Part shown: positions 1-11,700 of the stretch, in pieces
How the letters are laid out: each line of letters begins with the position of its first letter
Numbering within the stretch: position 1 is the stretch's first letter
NCBI GenBank assembly: GCA_008694505.1
Contig: VZDJ01000301.1
Span: forward strand, 3,295,514 to 3,359,513
Source of the DNA: Cyanoderma ruficeps
Taxonomy: Eukaryota > Chordata > Aves > Passeriformes > Timaliidae
Length of the DNA: 64,000 nt
Direction: 5' to 3'
Notes under the pieces: model-generated
What the model saw: the letters and a program-made list of their open reading frames with translations, nothing else
What the model was told of the DNA's origin: nothing
Databases searched by the model: none
Position numbers and translations under genes: made by a program

Positions 1-783
1 CAGCTCATGCAGCAGCCAGAGCACCCTCGGGGGCAGTGAGGTACATGTGCTGTGCCAGTGGGTGCTGTCCTGGCTGATGCCCCGATGTGGGGCTGCCCTG
101 GGGGTGCTGCTGTGGGAGGGGGCTGCCCTGAGCTGCTCTGTGGGCAGGACTGTGCCTTTGCAGGGCACACAGTCAGGCATTTCCCAGCCTGGGTGCTCCC
201 TGCCCATGGGTGCAGCGTGGCAGCCAGGGGTGGGATGACTCCCACCTCACAGTGCTCCCTGGAAAAAGAGCCACCAGAGGCTGCGTTGAGGAGCCACCAG
301 ACCCTGTTGTTGTCAGGTCTCCCCATTCCAGCTATCTCATTCCTGCTGCCAAGCCCCCCACCTTCCCCCTCCCATCTTGCACCAGGACCTAAGGATTTGT
401 GATGCTGGGCCTGCCAAGACCCTCAGGCTCACTGCCACCTGCCCATGCAGAGGGAAGGACAGGTGTGTGCCCAGACTGTCAGCATTGCCCCCAAACCAAG
501 AGCTCATTTTAGGAATCCCTGATTCCCATGTAACTGGGGACATCCCACCCTGGAGACTTGGGGAGTCCTCCTCCCATAGGGCTGGAGATCCAGGGAGGAA
601 GAGGAGAAGAGGATGGAAAGGTGACAGAACAACCAATGGGCAGTACAAGCCATTAGTGGGATCCCTAGCCAAGTCTGCACTTCCCCATGGTCAACCTGCA
701 GTAATCCCACTTTTCCCACCTACCTGCCAGGTACAAGGGCTGACTGGGTGCCCACCAGCTCCCTCCCCAGGACCCCACTCACC
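1..783. other. unique GC-rich non-coding DNA
   Basis: No gene, RNA or repeat is recognised. Several overlapping open frames exist on both strands, including one of 181 codons at 377-922, but none has a recognisable domain and they shadow one another. Confidence 0.6.
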
Positions 784-840
784 TGACTTGGTGGTCTTAC
801 AGGTGATCTTTTCCAACCCAGATGATTCTAAGATTCTATT
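784..840 (+). mobile_element. CR1 LINE 3'-end fragment (avian type)
   Basis: The segment has the shape of the CR1 terminus: a GGTGATCTTTTCCAACCC block (compare the family's GATGATCTT...CCAACC) followed by GATGATTCTAAGATTCTATT, a decayed two-unit form of the (ATTCTATG)n tail. Only about 57 bp remain, as expected for the heavily 5'-truncated CR1 copies of birds. It contains no coding part. This is the youngest-looking repeat in the window and the best single clue that the organism is a bird. Confidence 0.75.
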
Positions 841-1160
841 ACTTCCCCTGGCAGCCGGGGAAGCTGCAGCAGCATCGGAGCTGCCTTCTCCTTCCAGCAT
901 TCGGGCAAACTGCTATTTGTAAAACAAAGGTGAAAACATCAAATCAAATGGATGAGTCAGAGGAGAAGTTCAAAAAACGGGGAGCGCGGGGAAGGGGAGA
1001 AGCAGGATCTCCATCTCCCCTCCCACCTGCCAGCAGGCAGCGAAGCAGGCAGGGAAACAGGCAGCACCTCGCCTGCTGGCAGCCCATCACGGCTTCAAAG
1101 CGGGCGCAGATCGGATCTAGCAGCAGCCAGGGATGCACCGAGCAAGCGCTTAGCGGGGAA
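841..1160. other. unique non-coding DNA
   Basis: Purine-rich on the plus strand between about 945 and 1010 and moderately CpG-rich near 1080-1160. No gene or repeat seen. Confidence 0.5.
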
Positions 1161-1320
1161 AGGAGATGGCTCCGATAAGCCAACGTGTGAACTCCCAGGT
1201 TTAAATTAACTAATGACTTCAGATGCTTGCCGATAGTCTGCAGGGGATGGGGAGGAGTGATTTATGGGAGAAGATTAAACAGACTAATTAGGCCAGCTTT
1301 ACCACTTAGGAGTTACCCAG
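1161..1320. promoter_or_regulatory. candidate conserved non-coding element
   Basis: An AT-rich unique island in GC-rich surroundings with TAAT-core motifs (AATTAACTAATGAC near 1205, ACTAATTAGG near 1283). No open frame spans it. Regulatory function is inferred only from composition and motif density. Confidence 0.3.
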
Positions 1321-1396
1321 CCAGGCTGGGGGATGCGCCAAGGAGGACCCACTGTGCGCCAGCCTTGTGATAAAGAATGGGGGGCAACTCCAGACG

Positions 1397-1428
1397 CCCC
1401 CCCCCCCCCCCANCCCCCCCCCCCCCCC
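1397..1428. repeat. poly-C tract with an unresolved base
   Basis: About 30 C residues, broken only by A at 1412 and N at 1413. The ambiguous base inside a homopolymer suggests that the true length is uncertain. On the minus strand this is a long G run able to form a quadruplex. Confidence 0.95.
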
Positions 1429-2275
1429 AAAAGCCACAGGCACTCTGGCAGCCTCCTGACCCAGGAGCATCCCTGCATGAGCTCAGGAGATTCCACCATG
1501 CACCCCAGCACTCACCCACAGCTGCCTGCTCACAGGTGCAGACATGGGAGACTTGTGGATGCTCTTCTGCTGCATGACCTGAACCTCCCCAGTCCTTCCC
1601 AGCCTGCACAGAGGGTGCAGGGTCTGCTCAACCCCCACTGCTTTTTGGCCACAGGACCAGGCACTAACACAGACCAGGCACCCCAGCTGCCAGGTCTCTG
1701 GGGTGAAGTGCAAGGTCAACAGGACTCACACCAAGGTTCTTTCAAATCCCAGTTACATACATGCCAAGAATCAGTGATTTCCAGTGGCTGGGCAAGCACT
1801 GAGCCCAGTCTCTTGCTGCACTGACTCACTGCTCTCACGTGTAAGAAGTTGCCGTGGTCTCAGCCAGGAGAGCTTTTTATCACGTTATGGGAAAGCACTT
1901 GGAGTTTCCTTTTCCAGGAGCCCTGCATATAATAAAAAGGCCTCCTCTGGCTTCAAAGCAGGAGGATTTTCATTGCTTCCTGGGCCAAGAACAAAGCACC
2001 ATTGAGCACAGCCAACAGTTGTTGTCTCTGTCCCTTGATGTGCATCAAGCATCCCGTTCTCAGGCTTGGAGGGCTCGGTTCACAGGGAAGGAGACAGGTT
2101 CATCCATAGCCATTGCTCTGGACCAGGAACACTCTGAGACGTGTTTGGCCCCTTGAATCATCCTAGTTTCACCATGATCTGCCAGGGTGGCCATGGGCAA
2201 GGCATGAGGAGCACTGGTGGCCTGACCCCAGGGCTGGCATCACTTCCCCATCCACCCACTCGGTACCTGTGAGAC
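1429..2275. other. unique non-coding DNA
   Basis: No gene or recognised repeat. A short AT-richer patch at 1870-1960 includes a CATATAATAAAAAGG run, which is TATA-like but has no coding sequence or CpG cluster beside it. Confidence 0.5.
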
Positions 2276-2410
2276 AACAGGGCGCTGCTGGAGTGCATAA
2301 TGTGGATTTTAGCAGGGATTGAATGCATGACTGTGTAAATAACACAGAGGTACCATGAAAACAGCTGTTTCCACGTTAAAATGGAAATTTAACAGAGTGA
2401 CAAGCAGGAG
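2276..2410. promoter_or_regulatory. candidate conserved non-coding element
   Basis: An AT-rich unique island running from the GTGCATAATGTGG patch through GTAAATAACA to the TTAAAATGGAAATTTAAC patch. It stands out by composition from both flanks. Function is inferred, not shown. Confidence 0.28.
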
Positions 2411-3105
2411 CTGCAGGGGATGCAGCATGGGCTTCCTCCAGCAACCCACACAAGTCGCAGCTTAGTGCTAGGCACGAACTTCCCACCGTATCCAAAGCCC
2501 AGCCCTGGGGTGATGCTTGCCCAGAGCAGTTCAGGAACTTCCTGCCCCTTGCCCGGGGCACCCACAGAGAGCCAGAGCCCTGATTTCAGCCTCCTGCCTC
2601 TGGCACTGTGACATGCCAGGGACAGACAGTTGGGGACATTTCCCAGATGCCTTTGGAGAAACAGGAGTTCCTTGTCACTGCTATCGGCATGAAGCTCTTG
2701 GGCCCTTCCCCTGCCCACGCTGGGTCTGGGACGGGTTTTCTGGAGCTCTTTGTCATCAGTGCATGGGGACTGGCTGGGGAGGGCTCTGCCTGGCTTTGTG
2801 CCACCAGTCCCATTGCTGGAAACGAGGTTTTGGGAGAAGAAATTTCTGTGTCCTCATGGCTCCTGCAATGCAAAGAGCCAGGCCAAGCAAGGCTGTGGTG
2901 GTCTCAGGAGCCCCTGCCTGCTCCCCACATCCCCTGCTGCCAGCCCATGCCCCGTTTCAACCACCTCACCCCACTTCCCTGAGAAACAATAAACCTTCAT
3001 GTTTGTGCAGAGACAGAGTCAGGACAGTTCACACAGGGAAAAAAAAAGGAATAAAAAGTCGGACGAAAAAGCCTGGGCCCATGATGTCCCACAAATGCCA
3101 CACTG
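2411..3105. other. unique GC-rich non-coding DNA
   Basis: No gene seen. A 226-codon open frame (2517-3197, +) has no recognisable domain, runs into AT-rich sequence and overlaps open frames in other registers. A short A-run lies at 3041-3049. Confidence 0.5.
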
Positions 3106-3245
3106 TTGTGGCTGCCTGTGAGCTGCTTCAGCTGTACACAACATCATTGGCAAGAAATTACTCACTGCACAATATTTTTGTTTCCCCAAACCATTAATGA
3201 ATTATTTAGGCATCTCTAGCAGTTACATGGAGAACGATCAACCGC
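3106..3245. promoter_or_regulatory. candidate conserved non-coding element
   Basis: AT-rich unique block containing AATATTTTTG and ATTAATGAATTATTTAGG, that is, clustered TAAT/ATTA homeodomain-type cores. No repeat resemblance. Regulatory role inferred. Confidence 0.3.
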
Positions 3246-4613
3246 TGCTCAGTGTGGGCTGCCTCAGTGCCTGCCAGGGAGCAGCTTCTGGGGAAAGCAG
3301 CCCCACTGTCGTGATGTTCCACGTGCCTGAGCAGAGCCACGGCACTGCAGAGCTCACTGCGGTGCTGCCAGCAGGGCAAAGAACGTCATCTCTCCCTACA
3401 AAGGCTCCAACCAGGAGTAGGAGCTTTGTTCCAGAGCTGGAAGAGTGAAGTTCACCTGCTCCGCCTCCCCCAGCCTTTTCCTCCCTGCAACGTGCTCCAG
3501 GCACCTGCCCGGTGCCAAAACCGTGGAGAAACTCGGCACTGATTTGTAATGTGTGAAGGTAATCCAGTGCTGGAGCAAACTGCTGCACTGAGTCGCAGCA
3601 AACCTTGGCTACCTGCTAACGAACATGGGCCTGGGCTGTCTGAAACCTGCAGAGAAAGCCCTGGCTGTGCAGGCAGGAGAGCTCTGGCTGCTGCTGACTG
3701 CAGCCATGAAACTTCACCAGGGTGACGCTGATTCCTGACAAAACAGCCCCTGCCAACACACCCTCAAAGTGTCTCGTCGACTCAGTGCAGCTTCCTGGAG
3801 CAAGGTATCCCTTGACATCCTGAACTAGCACTACCAGGCACAAGCTGGAGGCTCCTGAACCTGGGCAAGCATCAGGCAAGGAGATATTCCCAACTACTCC
3901 AAGAAATACCTTTAATCCTGCAGATAAATGCACTCAATGTGCAGAAATGAGGGAAGAAAATCACTCTCTAAGAAAACTTCAGAAGGACAGAAATCCTTTC
4001 ATAAAATGCTCTTCCTTGTTGGGAAGGCACACGGTGAGGATGGACTACTGCTGCTCTGAGGGTGAGCACTGGCTTGCCTGGTGCCTCACTGCTGAAGGAT
4101 GTAGGAGCTAATGGGAGAACTAGGGAGCTGGTGCTGCCCTGCAGCACAGGGAGGCTGTAGGGGTCTCTGCCCTGTAGCTAAGGAAAAAGACTATGTTTTA
4201 AAGCCAAAATCTCCAGTAAGGAATGGGAACCCCTGCTCTTGGCTGTCTCTTTTCTGTCAGTAGAATCAACAAGATACTGATACCAGGGGAGACACTGGTT
4301 CTTAGGAATCACAAAAAAGCTCTCGAGGCTTTCAGCTCAACTGAAAGCCTCTTCATCCCTTCACTCTCTCACTCTCACACCAAGTTTACAACCTCTGCCA
4401 CAAACCCATTTTTAGGCTCACCCCGGACAGGCTGGAGGCTGCATGGGTGTCTGAGTGGTGATCAGCCTCACCAGCCACCATGGATCTTGCCCCCTCAGCA
4501 GAGCCTGCATCCCTTCTGGCAGCCCCCAGCCATGCATCTCCCCCGACACTTTGCCTTCTCCCCTTTCTCCAGCTAAGCCCTCTGCATGGCCTCAGTTACT
4601 GGCAAAATTTCCC
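3246..4613. other. unique non-coding DNA
   Basis: Nothing recognisable: no repeat family, no RNA gene, and only short overlapping open frames. Confidence 0.5.
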
Positions 4614-4671
4614 ACAGACTTACACTCTTCTTACACTCTTCTACAGACTTACACTCTGCTTACACTCTTCT
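4614..4671 (+). repeat. 29-bp tandem duplication
   Basis: Two adjacent 29-bp units (4614-4642 and 4643-4671) differ at one base (T versus G). Each unit is itself built from two CTTACACTCTTCT-like half units, so the array began as a 13-bp repeat and was then doubled. Confidence 0.95.
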
Positions 4672-5440
4672 CAGACCTGGGGACCATCACCTGCTTCCAG
4701 CCCCTGAATGATGTCCAAATTCTCTTGCTCATGGTTTCACAGCTGCCTGATGTCTCAGCCATCTCCAGCCTGCCTAGTTCATGGCATCCCCAGCACTTCA
4801 TGAGCATGGCACTCTCTTGATCCAAGTCCCCAGTCGGTCTTTTATTTTCTGAATTACTTCCCCTGAGCTGAAGGATGGGGCAGAAAGAGCTGAGTTGTGC
4901 AGGTGAGGATGGATCTGGAATCCATGCAACCCTGAGTCTTGAGTATCAGTGCCTGGGTGCTCAGCCACTACAAGTTCCAGAGGAGAGTCCCCTCCCCAGG
5001 AAAATCACTCAGCCCACTTTGGCTGCTTCTAAATTTGGTGGAGCACCTCACCTGGGCTCGATGGTTTGGGCAGTTAGACCTTTTCCATACCCCACAACTC
5101 TCCGACACTGGGTCCTCTGATGTCTCAGCACTGAAAGCTGAGACCTGGAGGGAGGGACTCCCTGTAAATGAGAGGGAGTTTGCAGACATCACCGCAGCCC
5201 CGGCTTCCCATCGCTCATCCCCAGCCCCACTGCGCATCATGTGGCTCTTGCCTGCAGCAGGGCCCCAGACCAGAGAAACACACGCTTTTTGTCAGGGCTG
5301 GTCTCCTCGTGTTTATTTCCCTTTGCCGTGGGAGCAATTTCCCCTTCCCACACAGGCAGCGCCGGCCGTGGCTGTATCAAACGCGGCCGTGGGGATGGGG
5401 CCAGCCCTACCCCTGGCAGAGCCAGGCAGGGACGAGGGGC
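4672..5440. other. unique GC-rich non-coding DNA
   Basis: No gene or repeat recognised. A 216-codon open frame (4939-5589, +) looks fortuitous: it has no domain and overlaps comparable frames on both strands. Confidence 0.5.
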
Positions 5441-5600
5441 TGTATCTCATCCGCTGGCATGCAGCACGCAGCGCCTGCAGGAAACATATGTCACTGCTTA
5501 AACAGATCGTGAAAGCTTCAATCACTTCCTTATGGCGGAGTCGGGCTGCGCTCATACCAACAGCCAGCGTCTCCCGCGCTCTTTCCTGAGTGAGACCAGC
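5441..5600. promoter_or_regulatory. candidate conserved non-coding element
   Basis: Unique block of mixed composition with CATATG, AACAGATCGTGAAAGC and CTTCCTTATGGCGG motifs, distinct from the GC-rich flanks. Weak candidate. Confidence 0.22.
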
Positions 5601-7560
5601 CCGTGGCCCTGCAGGGTGCTCCCCTGCCTCGGTGCTCCCCTGTCCCCACGGACAGCTCCACAGGGAGCTGTGAAACACCATCCGGGAAAACTAACCGCTT
5701 CTTGTCAGCACCTCGTTACCTCCCTAAAGATGCTCTCCTCTGCCTGCAAGCCTGCCCTGCAGGAAACTCAGGGATGGAGCCCTCTCCAAATTCACAGTCC
5801 ACCCCCAGGCTCCCTCCACGTATTTGCTGGGTGCACAGCTGCTATGTTTGAGGCACTCTGTGCTTGCTGGCAGCACATGGCCAGAGCCCAGGACAGTCTC
5901 ACTGTCCCCAGCCCCTCACTGACCCTTGGGGCAGCCTTGGAGGAGTTCAGTGCATTTCATGGGCATCAGCTCTGCATGAAGTATGGGGCTCCTCAACTCT
6001 GCCCGTCCCCAAGGAGCTTCATACAAAGCTTTCTTGGGGTGTTTCTTGGAGCAATCTCCTTTGGAGGGATGTCAATCACACTCTCTCCTGCTCCACTGGG
6101 ATTCTGAAATCTCCCAGTGTCAACAAACCAGATGGCCACAGCTGCCCCCCCTTGCCCCATCCCCTGCAGCAGGGTGCAGGGCTGCCCGGGCGGGTCTCTC
6201 CTCCTGCAGACGTGGGTAGGAGTTGGTGAGACGATGCATCATCACAACGTCTCTACCACTACGCTCGGTTTTCTCCCGTGGGCTGGGAGTTGCTTTTTTT
6301 GGAAGAGATGCAGGCAGGAAATCTCACGTGGGCTTTGGTGATGAGACTGGCAGCTGCAGTCATCTGAGCCCAGCAGAAAGAGATGTTGGGGGCCAGGCCA
6401 GCCTGGCCATGGGTGCTCTTGTGATGGCTGACTACCTGCCAAAGAGCTCCCCCGGGTTCTCTGCTGCCACCCTCCCTTGCCCAGGGGCTCCCCTGCCTCC
6501 CTGCAGCCTCCAGCCACCTCTGCAACACCTCTCGCCTGCATGGAGGGGAGCACTTGACAATAACATCTTTCTTACGTGCCTGCAACAACAGCGAAAATCC
6601 TGGGCCTTTCCTGGGATTGCATTTCAGTCAAATGCCCACACCCCGACGAAAGGAAAGAGCAAGACAAGAATGTTATTTCTGCAAACACACCCACAGAGCT
6701 CCTTGCCTGCTGGAGACAAGGGCACTCAGGCTGGTGCCATGTCTGTTCAGCTCCCACCTCCCCAAGCTCTGCTCACCAAGACTTCATCTGAAACAGCCAG
6801 TTTGCTTGGGACAGTCCTCCTGCCTCCCTGCTTGGAAGCAGCGCCATTCCTGGAGCATTGCCAGCTGATCAGCTCCAGCTCCTTGCCATGAGATCATGTT
6901 TGCTTACCTGAAGCACTTTCTTGATGGTGAAGGACAAGACCCAACTCCCAGCTCGATCTCACCAGTGTGATCCGCCGGAGTGCCTCTGCTCCAGGACCAT
7001 GTGTTATCAGCCCTGGTTCTGTCACTATTGGCAAATCCAGCCCCAGCCAGAGCGGTGCCTCCTGCTCATTAAGGAAGGGAGTAGTATCTGGCAGAACCCT
7101 CCCTACCCACCCCTGCAAGCCACCCTTGGGACGCTGTCCTCACTCAACCGCTGTGTAGCATGTGGCAGCAAACCCGTCCCCTGTGTGGTCACAGTCTTGC
7201 CTGAGAGATTGGAGCCACAGCTCTGCCAGATCCTGTGCCTGCCCTAGGCAAGAGGTGGGGTGGCTGCAGCCCTATTTCACTGCTGCACACCCATCCCATA
7301 CCCAACAATCCTCAGGGTCAGGTTTGTCTCCCACCCACACCTGCTGCTTTAATGGGGTAGCAGGAGTGGAGCATCCACCTTCCCAGCAGAAGGGAGTTGG
7401 TGGAGGATTGTTCAAAGGCACAAGACAGTTCACATGGCCAGTTCCTGCCATGCTGATTGATGTTCCTGAGGAACACAACTTCAGTCCAGTTCATCTGCTC
7501 CCTTTTATTTCCAGCACCTGGGAACCATCTCCCTGCCACAGCAATTCTTGTATATCAGTC
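5601..7560. other. unique GC-rich non-coding DNA
   Basis: About 2 kb with no recognisable gene, RNA or repeat. The longest open frame (222 codons, 6223-6891, +) has no family resemblance and overlaps frames in three other registers. Confidence 0.5.
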
Positions 7561-7960
7561 TCAAGTGCTTGGCTACACAGCTAATTTGTACAAATTAAAC
7601 CAATTTTATGGGGAAGAGGAGGTGCAGATTCACTCCCCATAAACATTTTGCTATGTGGTCTACAACCTGCTCAAACCACATAGCTCCTCATGATTGTAAA
7701 CAACTCCCAGTTGCTGGTTCCTGGCCTGTGTCTCCAAAAACATTTTCGGGCCGGACCCTCCATCCCTCCCCATCTACCCACAGCTCCAGTGCCTGGAATT
7801 TACCAACACTTAAAAATATTTTACACATCCCTGTAAAATCGCACACATTTAAAGCCAGTTAAGGCCTGAATTATGTTTTAAGATGTTGTCCAATTTGTAA
7901 GCATCATAAAAACCTGAAATAAGTTATCGCAGAAATAACCACAGGGAAATTACTGTCCCA
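7561..7960. promoter_or_regulatory. AT-rich island with perfect 16-bp palindrome
   Basis: The palindrome TAATTTGTACAAATTA lies at 7582-7597 and presents two inverted TAAT cores. Further AT-rich unique sequence follows (7795-7850 and 7865-7955), including GAATTATGTTTTAAG and AAATAAGTTATCGCAG. The inverted TAAT geometry is compatible with dimeric homeodomain binding. That role is inference. Confidence 0.35.
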
Positions 7961-9700
7961 ACTCACAGCTGAGGGGGCCGTGACCCTGGAGCAGGAGCAA
8001 GCAGCTCTTGCTCTAGCCAGTGAATGGGAGGGCTGCCTGCACTTTTGGTTTGCTGTAACCCTGGGCAGCTTTCAGGCAGTCATTACACAGCTCACCTTCT
8101 GCTAAAGGAGCTTCATTTTAGAGCTTTTTTTCTGGGCACAAATTTGTCAACAGCACAGGAGAACCCAGTCACACTTCACCAGGGAACCCCATGGGTGCTT
8201 GAGGGAGGGAGGGATGGGGAGTTCAAGGAGGTGGGTGTCAGGACAAGCCACTGATCTGAACCACTTTGGAAGCATGGAAGGAAATACAGCTTTGCTGACA
8301 GTTTTTTTTCCCCCCAAAAGTATTACCCAGTGCAGGGGGCAATTATGCCCATGCAAAAAACTTTCCTGCCAAACCACACCAGAGATCAGTCTCATGTTTT
8401 GTATTTGATCAACCTGGTAGGGGCTGGTGAAGGAGGCTGCAGACCTTCAGCAGCACTAGGCACCCACCCACACACAAAATGGCTTCTGGCTCCCAAGTCT
8501 CCAGTTCATCTCTGCAAGGGACCATTGCCCTCTGCTACATGACTATTTTCTCCCTCTTGCTTCCTTTCCAATCATCATCCTGCTACATCTTGAGTTTCCT
8601 CTGAAATCCCCTTGGTTTTCCTGCCAGTTTCCAGAGAGGGAAAGCCACCACACAGTAGGATCAACCAGCATTGCTTGGCACAGAAAGGCCTCACTGTGTT
8701 CCCAGTCGCCCTGAGGGTCTCCAGTGACACAACGGGGCCTTTGGCTTTCCACCACCTCCGTGCTGGCTTTGAACATTATGGATGTGCACAAAAAGTGGGC
8801 CATGAAATTAAACTGGCCAGAGAGAGACAAGGAGCAGGACCTATGCCTGAGAGCTGGTCCCCTGCATGGCAGGAGCAGCCAGATGCCTTCCCCATGTTTT
8901 GCACTCTCCATCTGTCTCCAGTGGAAGGCAGGAGCCCAGCCTGGAAACGCGCTGATTCTTTCCAGAGCTGCAAAACGAAGCTTTTTCATCCCAAGGACGC
9001 AGGCTGCTCTTCAAGCTGCCCTTCTGCCTCCCTAAACTCCAACCAGATTTCACACTGAGCCTTCAAAGGGAAGAAGCTGCAGCAGCATCCCCGGCAGGCA
9101 GCACAGTGGGGACGGGCCAGCTGAGCCCCCCAGGGATTCTATGGGGCCACTGGTCCCCAGGGCAGGGCAACAAGGTCTCTTGGCAGAAAGGTGTTAACGA
9201 AGGCCAAGCAAGCAGGCTGCGGCTCAGCTGCTGGCAGGGAATCAGAGAGCCCAGGTCTGTTTTGCTGCCAGGTTATCAGTGGATCCATCAAGGGATGCCT
9301 TCAAGACGCCAAATCTATCAGCTCTCCCATATGGATGCCATCCACACTGAGCCATTTCCTGCCTAATCGGTATCAGCCCTGCTCCTCCCTCCCCAAAAAT
9401 TGCTCTTTACAGCCTGCTGCAACTCTACAAATATTTTTACAACAGGTAAAAAAGGCACAGAATGCATCCCCCCCGCCCAAGCCTCCCTGGGGGCATTTGC
9501 TGTGCACCACAACAACAGGGATGCAGGTGCAGGAAGAAATCTCAGGGGTCTAACATTACTTTGCACTCTGAATTTTTGGTGTGGGTCTGCAAATGCCCCG
9601 GTGGGTGTTGAAGGCGTTGTAGGTACCCAGGAACAGGGATGCAGGTGACAAGAGCTGGACAGGACCTCCCTGGGTGCCAGGGCAGAGCCCTAGCCAGGGT
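7961..9700. other. unique non-coding DNA
   Basis: No gene or mobile element recognised. A short T8C6 run lies at 8302-8316. Confidence 0.5.
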
Positions 9701-10020
9701 GTGCCTTATTTACCAGCAGAGAGGAGTTTACCTTGCAAAGGTTTCTGTGCCTGATAGCCTGGGATTATTTTGTCTTTCATGTGGTCTCTAATGAAAGGGA
9801 GTCTGGAGCAGATGCAGATTTGAAAGAAAAGAGGAGGAGGAAATTTCTTAGCATAGGGTTTTGGTTCCCCTGCCTATAAACAGTGCTGACAGCGAGAGGC
9901 GGCAGTGATAAACACGTCGATAAGAGCCCAGCTAGACAGGTAATCTGGCACAAAAGGTCTGTCTGGAGAACTTTAGGCAAAAGTCGCCACACGCTGTTTA
10001 AAAAACACAAAACCTCAAGC
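9701..10020. promoter_or_regulatory. candidate conserved non-coding element
   Basis: Unique AT-richer block with GATA-type and TAAT-type cores (GATAAACACGTCGATAAG near 9907; TCTAATGAAAG near 9786) and GACAGGTAATCTGG near 9935. No repeat resemblance. Regulatory role inferred from motif content only. Confidence 0.3.
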
Positions 10021-11269
10021 CCTGGCCACTGCAAATGGTTGCACCAGGGAATTCCCCCGGCTGCTTGGGCACAGGGTACCCCCGGGTAGAAGGGGGGTTA
10101 CCCGATTACTAAGCTTTGTTGGTTTTCCTGCCTGGCAGCTGTGGGAATTCCCAGCAGAGGGGTTGTTCCCAGCAAAGGTACTTGGTGTTCCCTCCACAGC
10201 CCTCAAACCATCTCGTTTCCTTGTCTGATGAGCTGTCACATATTCTTAGAGTTAAATGTCTTCAATGCGCAGTATTCGGGGAAATAATTCCTCCTGTTTA
10301 AAGATTCATGGGCATAGGTGTTGGAGAGAAAAACAGCAGTTTTCTCTTCTTTGTGGTCAGGAATTTCTGCAGAGCAGGATTGTTTTTGATAACAATAAAC
10401 AGTGTCTGGGCCCAAGGATCATCCCACCGGTGACACCATTCCCAGGGTCCCAGGTAAAGGGACCGTAAATCCTAAAGCCTCGAGTAAAGAGTGCAAATGT
10501 GTTAAGGCAGAAGCAGCATGTATAAATTGTGCAGAACTTTATAAAAGCCACAGAAAATACATCCCTGCCACACGAGCAGCATAAGCCTTACACAACAGCC
10601 GGGATGATTCAGGGGAGTGGAGAGGCATGAATCACCCGAGGCGGGTGAAACAGGTTTTTACCCTGTACCTGTAATGCAGAGCCAGCCCAGCTTCGGCAGG
10701 GATCTTATCAGCCCCATCCTGCTCCCTCGGCACTGCTGCGTGACTTGACTTGCCAGCATCATCACTGGGGTGTGATGGGAAGAGCCAGGGCAGGCTGAGG
10801 TGTTGTAGGAGAGCCAAGGAGGGTTTTCTTTTAGACCAGCTGATGCCTAGCGGGGATAGCAGAGAGATGCCCATTATTTTCAGGTGATAACAACGAAATC
10901 TTTCTACAAAGAGCCATGCCAAAGGAGCAGAAATTGTATGAGTCGGGCCAGCACAAAGCTTCTGAAGTTGAAAGTGAAATACCCCAAGGCTCTGATGGTT
11001 CTCACTTGCCAAATGACCTGGCTGCTAACAAAAGAGCCAGTGAGGGAAATAGCCTGCTCTCTGGCAGGCATGGAGACACGACTCTCTTTAGGGCTGTGAG
11101 AACTGAATCGGTGGTTAGAGATGAAGGTGCTCATAAGAAGCTGAATTTTAAAACCTGTAAATTAACTAAGTAAGAAAGTAGCAAGCAGTCCTGGCTCCCT
11201 GAAAGGGGTTCATACCTCTATCTGCTGGGATGCTTTCTTCCATTGTCAGGAAGGCAAGCTAAGGAGAAC
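10021..11269. other. mixed unique DNA with AT-rich islands
   Basis: Islands at 10205-10330 (ATTCTTAGAGTTAAATG) and 10380-10600 (GATAACAATAAACAG; GTATAAATTG). The last kilobase before the CR1 relic, especially 10885-11180, is A-rich on the plus strand and may be an unrecognisable 5' part of that element. No gene found. Confidence 0.4.
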
Positions 11270-11700
11270 TACTTGACATCATATGTTTGGGGTTTCAAAG
11301 CTCTTTGACAAGGGTCCCTTACGAGAGACTATTAAGGGAATTAAACGCTTGCAAAGCAAATGGAAAAAGTAACACTAATGGTTGGAAGCAAAGAGGCAAA
11401 ACAGCATATATTAACAAGGGCTACCTTCCAGAAGGCTATGGTACCCATGGGGAGGCTCCCCAAGTTTTTGTGTCAATACCACGGGTGTTAAAGAGATGCC
11501 TTAATGATCTGGAAAAGGAGAATGAAAAATGTCATAAGAAAAACCTGGCAGAGGACCCAAACTGCACAGAGTGTTCAGAACAAGCGAAGGCTACAGGGAA
11601 CTTCAAAAGGCCTGGAAAGAGCTTGATGGATGGGCCAGTCAATGGCGGATGAAATCCAAAGTAGACAAATGCATAGTCATGCACGCTGCGAGGAACAGGC
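11270..11700 (+). mobile_element. ancient CR1 LINE, reverse-transcriptase part
   Basis: A decayed piece of the CR1 second open reading frame (reverse transcriptase of a non-LTR retrotransposon). Reading in register gives ERLLREL at about 11324-11344, matching the family's ...RLLRKL segment; LNDLEKENEKCHKKNLAEDP at 11500-11559, corresponding to the family's INDLE...FADD catalytic block with the YADD-type box decayed to AEDP; and WASQWRMKSKVDKCIVMHA at 11630-11686, matching the W..QW.MKFNVDKC.VMH block. The register shifts between blocks, so the copy is dead. Block order fits the family but spacing is short, so internal deletions are likely. The lineage is old. Confidence 0.9.

Noticed and set aside
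274..286. CCACCAGAGGCTG, similar to a CTCF core
   Set aside because: The match is partial and motif-only; CTCF occupancy cannot be judged from it.
1915..1940. TATA-like CATATAATAAAAAGG as a promoter
   Set aside because: No initiator, CpG cluster, coding sequence or other support nearby.
2517..3197. 226-codon plus-strand frame
   Set aside because: No family resemblance; overlapped by frames in other registers.
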